From Tribonema minus (Eukaryota; Sar; Xanthophyceae; Tribonematales; Tribonemataceae), in assembly GCA_017506865.1 (NCBI GenBank), contig JAFCMP010000115.1:1-64000 (forward strand): a stretch of DNA of 64,000 nt, read 5' to 3'. Position 1 is the stretch's first letter; each line of letters opens with the position of its first letter. Shown here one piece after another: positions 61,101 through 64,000 of the stretch. The notes below the pieces were generated by a model, which saw only the letters and a program-made list of their open reading frames with translations, searched no databases and was not told the origin of the DNA. Both the position numbers and the translations under genes were made by a program.

Positions 61101-61817
61101 TGAAGCACATGACAGTCATAGTCACACCACACAAGGAGCCTGAGCAATGACCTTTGTGTTATGCGCAATGAGCTTGTGCAAACAATGACATTCGATCGTG
61201 AGTCTGTCGCGCCATTAGTTCGCTTATTAACAAGTGCGCATCCTCATTACCAGATTGCAGTGACAAGACAAGGCCAGAAGACACGGCCACATGGCACAGG
61301 GCGACCGGACCGACACACATGAGTTCACAGCTGCATGTACACTATAGCCAATGCGATTGTCAATCAGGCCACACAACAGTAGATGCCACATCACCAAGCA
61401 TCCTCCCAACTCATACACACTCATAGTGTCTCGTGCCCTCGTCTGCCTCATCCTCTGCAGTCTCTTGCGATCGCCCGAGGCACATCCTTCAGAGATCACG
61501 GCTCACAGCCAGTCTCCCCCAGCGCCATCCAAGAGCACCAGGAAGACGGCAGTGGCGCAGCAGCCAGGCGCCTGCTGCAGTCCGCCCCGCAATCCCCTTC
61601 TGAATCTCCACGGGAACCGCAGCTTCACATCAACGTTGTTGCGGGCCCCATGCTTGCCGCGCCGTCCGGGCAACCCACGCGGGGTCACGCTCACGCTGGT
61701 GCGGGTTCACAACGTCAACGTGTGCTTGCCAGCGCTCCCAGCGTGAAGTACTCTGCCGCGGCGTCTGACGATACCATTGTCACAGAGGACATTGATGCAT
61801 ACGATCACATCGAATAA
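43160..61817 (+). CDS. Transmembrane class III nucleotide cyclase with two membrane clusters and two catalytic domains
   Basis: Thirty-one exons with consistent phases give 1,381 residues: 43160-43497, 43770-43947, 44627-44799, 44978-45307, 45689-45780, 46319-46440, 46868-47011, 47950-48041, 48366-48500, 49482-49542, 50364-50464, 50840-50951, 51179-51241, 51787-51915, 52321-52398, 52666-52713, 53146-53255, 53780-53883, 54483-54678, 55251-55362, 55668-55721, 56081-56209, 56523-56630, 56752-56863, 57519-57610, 58091-58214, 58961-59037, 59300-59467, 59910-59969, 60803-60949, 61461-61817. Layout: Ser/Pro N-terminus, about six membrane spans (185-400), C1 (412-640), linker, about six spans (733-895), C2 (907-1112), Ser/Pro tail. 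C1 reads FGYITGFK and YKLEAIEAS, lacking both metal Asp, but keeps [11 protein letters not shown] (N583, R587). C2 keeps D945 and D989 ([13 protein letters not shown]) but has L1063 and E1067 for Asn and Arg. One composite site is likely, making cGMP or cAMP. Upstream exons cannot be excluded. Confidence 0.9.
46868..51241 (+). other. C1 cyclase domain of the transmembrane cyclase (exons 7-13)
   Basis: Residues about 412-647. It starts with the HNOBA-like signalling helix and entry ([31 protein letters not shown]). Metal-binding positions are Tyr454 and Ala498 instead of Asp. The purine-contact position in YKLEAI is Glu494, as in guanylyl cyclases (Lys in adenylyl cyclases); the second specificity position is His576 (Cys in guanylyl, Asp in adenylyl cyclases). 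Asn583 and Arg587 in DTINTASRM are conserved. It therefore resembles the C2 role of animal adenylyl cyclases. Confidence 0.85.
55668..58214 (+). other. C2 cyclase domain of the transmembrane cyclase (exons 21-26)
   Basis: Residues about 907-1112. Entry [16 protein letters not shown], then [14 protein letters not shown] with metal Asp945, [17 protein letters not shown] with metal Asp989, [20 protein letters not shown] and then a changed loop [14 protein letters not shown], in which the transition-state Asn and Arg positions are Leu1063 and Glu1067. It resembles the C1 role of animal adenylyl cyclases. Confidence 0.85.
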
Positions 61818-63487
61818 GGGTTCTGGCGCAGCACGTTGTTATACAGGCATTTAGAGGGTCCAACTGACGCACTGGCTGAAAGGGTCCATTGTGTTGGAGC
61901 GTCTTAATTTGGCGAGGAAGTACTACTTCTCCATTGGTAATATACTTGTACCTTTGGTCGTACGCAAATGCGCCACCTGCGTCAGTGCTGCTTGTGCATG
62001 CAACACACACATGAAGGTACTGAGCCTGTGTGGGCTCTGCCGTTCTTTCCATTGCAGTGCGTAATACAATTTGCCCGCATGCATGCCATCAGCGTGCGGA
62101 CCACCCACTGGCGGGTCTCACTGCCCATGCCGGGTTGGTGACTGCCGCTCGAGTGTGTCAGCAAACCTGCATTAGATAGGCAACCAGGTTGCAACACTGG
62201 ACAGGCATCGACGGTGGATAGACAGTGTGCCACACAACGGTTGGCTTCCGACATGTGTAGACTCCAATGTTGAACTGACAGCTGATACACAACTCGTGGA
62301 TCCATGTCCAAGTGTAGTTTGCTCAGCTGCATGAGTCATTCATGTGCTGCATCATTCACACCTCAAGATTGTTGTGTTAACAAGCTCTTCATAAACCCTA
62401 GGGCTGCTTGTCAAGCTAGTGCCTGTACAATGCTGTCGCCTGCGGTATGCATCACCATCACTCAGAAATCCAATTTTGTGCAGTGGGTCCATCCCTGGAT
62501 ATACCCCTGGCATTGATGGCCAGCTCATTGAAAAGGGCAGTTCAACTAGTTCTACTTTTGAAGTACTACATAAAGCAGTTTTGGAACAATGGTGTGAGGC
62601 TTGTATTCACTCAAGTCAGTGAACGACAACGGTGTGTGCTGCCACTCAAGGTATCACAGAGCTGAATTTGCGATGCCATCTAGGACACCTCCATGCCATG
62701 TGACCAACTTGTTTGCAGCTGTGTCGGGATGCGTTTGCAACTTTGTGCCCCCAGAGCTGTTTGTCCTAAAGAAATAGGTCAATCCGCCCGTTTTTCAGTC
62801 CGAAATTGTTCTCCGCAGCACATTTTACGCGGCACAATTTGATGACTGTGACATCTGGTTGATCAAAAGACCTGCCTCAACTTCACCTTCCGCTTCAGCT
62901 GCAGGCCCGTGCGGCAAGCGTGCAAAATTGGCCATCATTGCTCAACGGGTGCGGCTACGAGAAGATGCATCTTGCCACTTCTGCGGCAACCACGACTCCT
63001 TGCTGTCGCTGCCATGACTTATTCGAGTAATTCAAGGTTATCACGCGCACCATCATATGCGGCATGATTACTGCAACGCGCAATGGCGTCGACTGCAATG
63101 TTGCAGCCTACCTCATGCGCTTTATGCCACTAGCATTCCATCTGGCTGTGAAAGTGTTACACAGACGATGTGGTGTTGCCATCAAGAGTGAGGCTTACTG
63201 GGTGGTTACTGGGTGCTGTAGAGCAGGCAGTACAGCAGCTTGATTGCCGCATGAACAGGCAAAGCAGATTTGTAGTTGCGCAGGAAAGGCATTGGATTAG
63301 ATTCGGTTTGAAAACAATGTATTTCCAGAGTATGAGAATCACAGGATGTGCGATGTGACGGAGACGCGTTTGTACAAGATGAACGACTCATGCTACCGGT
63401 GCGCTGCACTGGAAGCATCAACCAGTGCTGCTTCTTGATGAAAATCAGTAGCACTGACAGCAACTCGAAACCACCTAGAAGGTTCTG
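61818..63487. other. Intergenic, no supported gene
   Basis: Short frames only. It should hold the 3' UTR of the cyclase gene and, on the other strand, that of the gene ending at 63,488. Confidence 0.5.
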
Positions 63488-64000
63488 TCACAAGAGCTGC
63501 AATACAAGGTAGAAGAGGGCTAGTAGGATGAACTTGGTCTGAAAATCCTTTTCCGACTCCGCGAACTTGTTTTGAAAGTTGTCCTGAAAGCCCTTTTGCG
63601 ACTCCGCGAACTTGCCCTGAAAGTCCTTTTCTGACCACGCGAACTTGTCCTGAAAATCCTTCTTCAACTCTGCGGACTCCTTTTTGATTGAGGCGATGAG
63701 TTCGTCCTTGAAGGCGTCCAGTTTGGCCTCCAGGCTTTTCTCAAAGTCGCCGAAACGCTTCTCGTTCTGATCCTTGCGCCGCCGCTCCCTCAGATGCTGC
63801 CGGAGAGCCTCATTTTGCTTGGTCAGCAAAAAATCAGCTCTCCTCTCCTTGGCGAGTTCCGTGTAGCTGTCAAGGGTTGATTTGACGATAGCCGTCAACG
63901 CGTCGCTGCCCTCGAACCTCCCGAGCCTCTCCCTGACAGCAAATGCCTCGTAGCTAGGGTGGCAGTAGTCAAGACGCTGGTTTCGTTTGTCGTCCTGCTG
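63488..64000 (-). CDS. Coiled-coil protein with repeated Lys-Asp-Phe motifs and C-terminal hydrophobic anchor, 5' end outside the window
   Basis: The frame is open from the window edge to the stop at 63,488, 170 residues visible. It begins DDKRNQRLDYCHPSYEAFAV; then a long charged coiled coil (ELAKERRADFLLTKQNEALR, LEAKLDAFKDELIASIKKE) and four repeats of about 11-12 residues (KDFQDKFAWSE, KDFQGKFAESQ, KGFQDNFQNKFAESE, KDFQTKF), and it ends FILLALFYLVLQLL. The hydrophobic end directly before the stop is typical of tail-anchored membrane proteins. A similar layout occurs in many coiled-coil proteins of algae and their viruses; no function can be given. Confidence 0.7.
   Translation of the reverse strand, partial: QQDDKRNQRLDYCHPSYEAFAVRERLGRFEGSDALTAIVKSTLDSYTELAKERRADFLLTKQNEALRQHLRERRRKDQNEKRFGDFEKSLEAKLDAFKDELIASIKKESAELKKDFQDKFAWSEKDFQGKFAESQKGFQDNFQNKFAESEKDFQTKFILLALFYLVLQLL

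Noticed and set aside
43160..61817. P4-ATPase-like N-terminal domain, as in ciliate and apicomplexan guanylyl cyclases
   Set aside because: No ATPase motif (DKTGT) or additional membrane spans are seen upstream of the first cluster within this window.
1..64000. CRISPR arrays, bacterial operons, ribosome binding sites
   Set aside because: None seen; the repeats are tandem or inverted without regular spacers and the genes are intron-rich.

Overview
The window looks like nuclear DNA of a unicellular eukaryote, most plausibly a green alga. The genes are split by GT-AG introns of about 50 bp to 2.2 kb, two introns start with GC, and no bacterial operon structure is visible. A TsaE gene carries a long N-terminal extension suited to an organelle protein, and a large multi-membrane-span cyclase gene is present. 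Very GC-rich, Ala/Arg-rich islands (1-8.8, 11.66-13.3 and 39.3-40.4 kb) alternate with DNA near 50% GC. The lineage is inference: there is no rRNA or plastid marker.

Left part (1-13.3 kb). A decayed non-LTR retrotransposon lies on the minus strand (ORF1 4139-6211 or further upstream, ORF2 3674 to beyond position 1, reverse transcriptase with a YLDD box). A 5'-truncated second copy of the same family lies on the plus strand at 11,657-13,324, so the two form an inverted pair. Between them are a plus-strand coiled-coil protein gene with a coding minisatellite (7032-8777), a tRNA-Arg(CCG)-like pseudogene, a perfect 38-bp hairpin and other small repeats.

Middle part (13.4-43 kb). TsaE (13,427-17,598, four exons) is followed by two minus-strand multi-exon genes of unknown function (18,154-19,420 and 19,869-20,301), a large foldback (20,422-21,420) and a broken Ty1/copia retrotransposon (24,020-29,430). 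The copia element has one full LTR, a truncated second LTR and an extra broken reading frame after RNase H. From 29.4 to 43 kb most DNA is non-coding; I see exon-like segments on the minus strand at 33.7-34.2, 38.4-39.2 and 40.9-41.3 kb, a GC-rich low-complexity ORF at 39.4-40.3 kb and several direct repeats.

Right part (43.2-64 kb). One plus-strand gene of 31 exons, whose splice phases all join, encodes a 1,381-residue class III nucleotide cyclase with two membrane clusters and two cyclase domains, the layout of mammalian transmembrane adenylyl cyclases. The N-terminal catalytic domain has lost both metal-binding Asp but keeps the transition-state Asn and Arg; the C-terminal one keeps both Asp and has lost Asn and Arg. 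Each half supplies what the other lacks, in the order opposite to animal adenylyl cyclases and like the one I recall for ciliate and apicomplexan guanylyl cyclases. This is the most interesting item in the window. At the right edge a minus-strand gene for a coiled-coil protein with a C-terminal hydrophobic anchor runs off the window.
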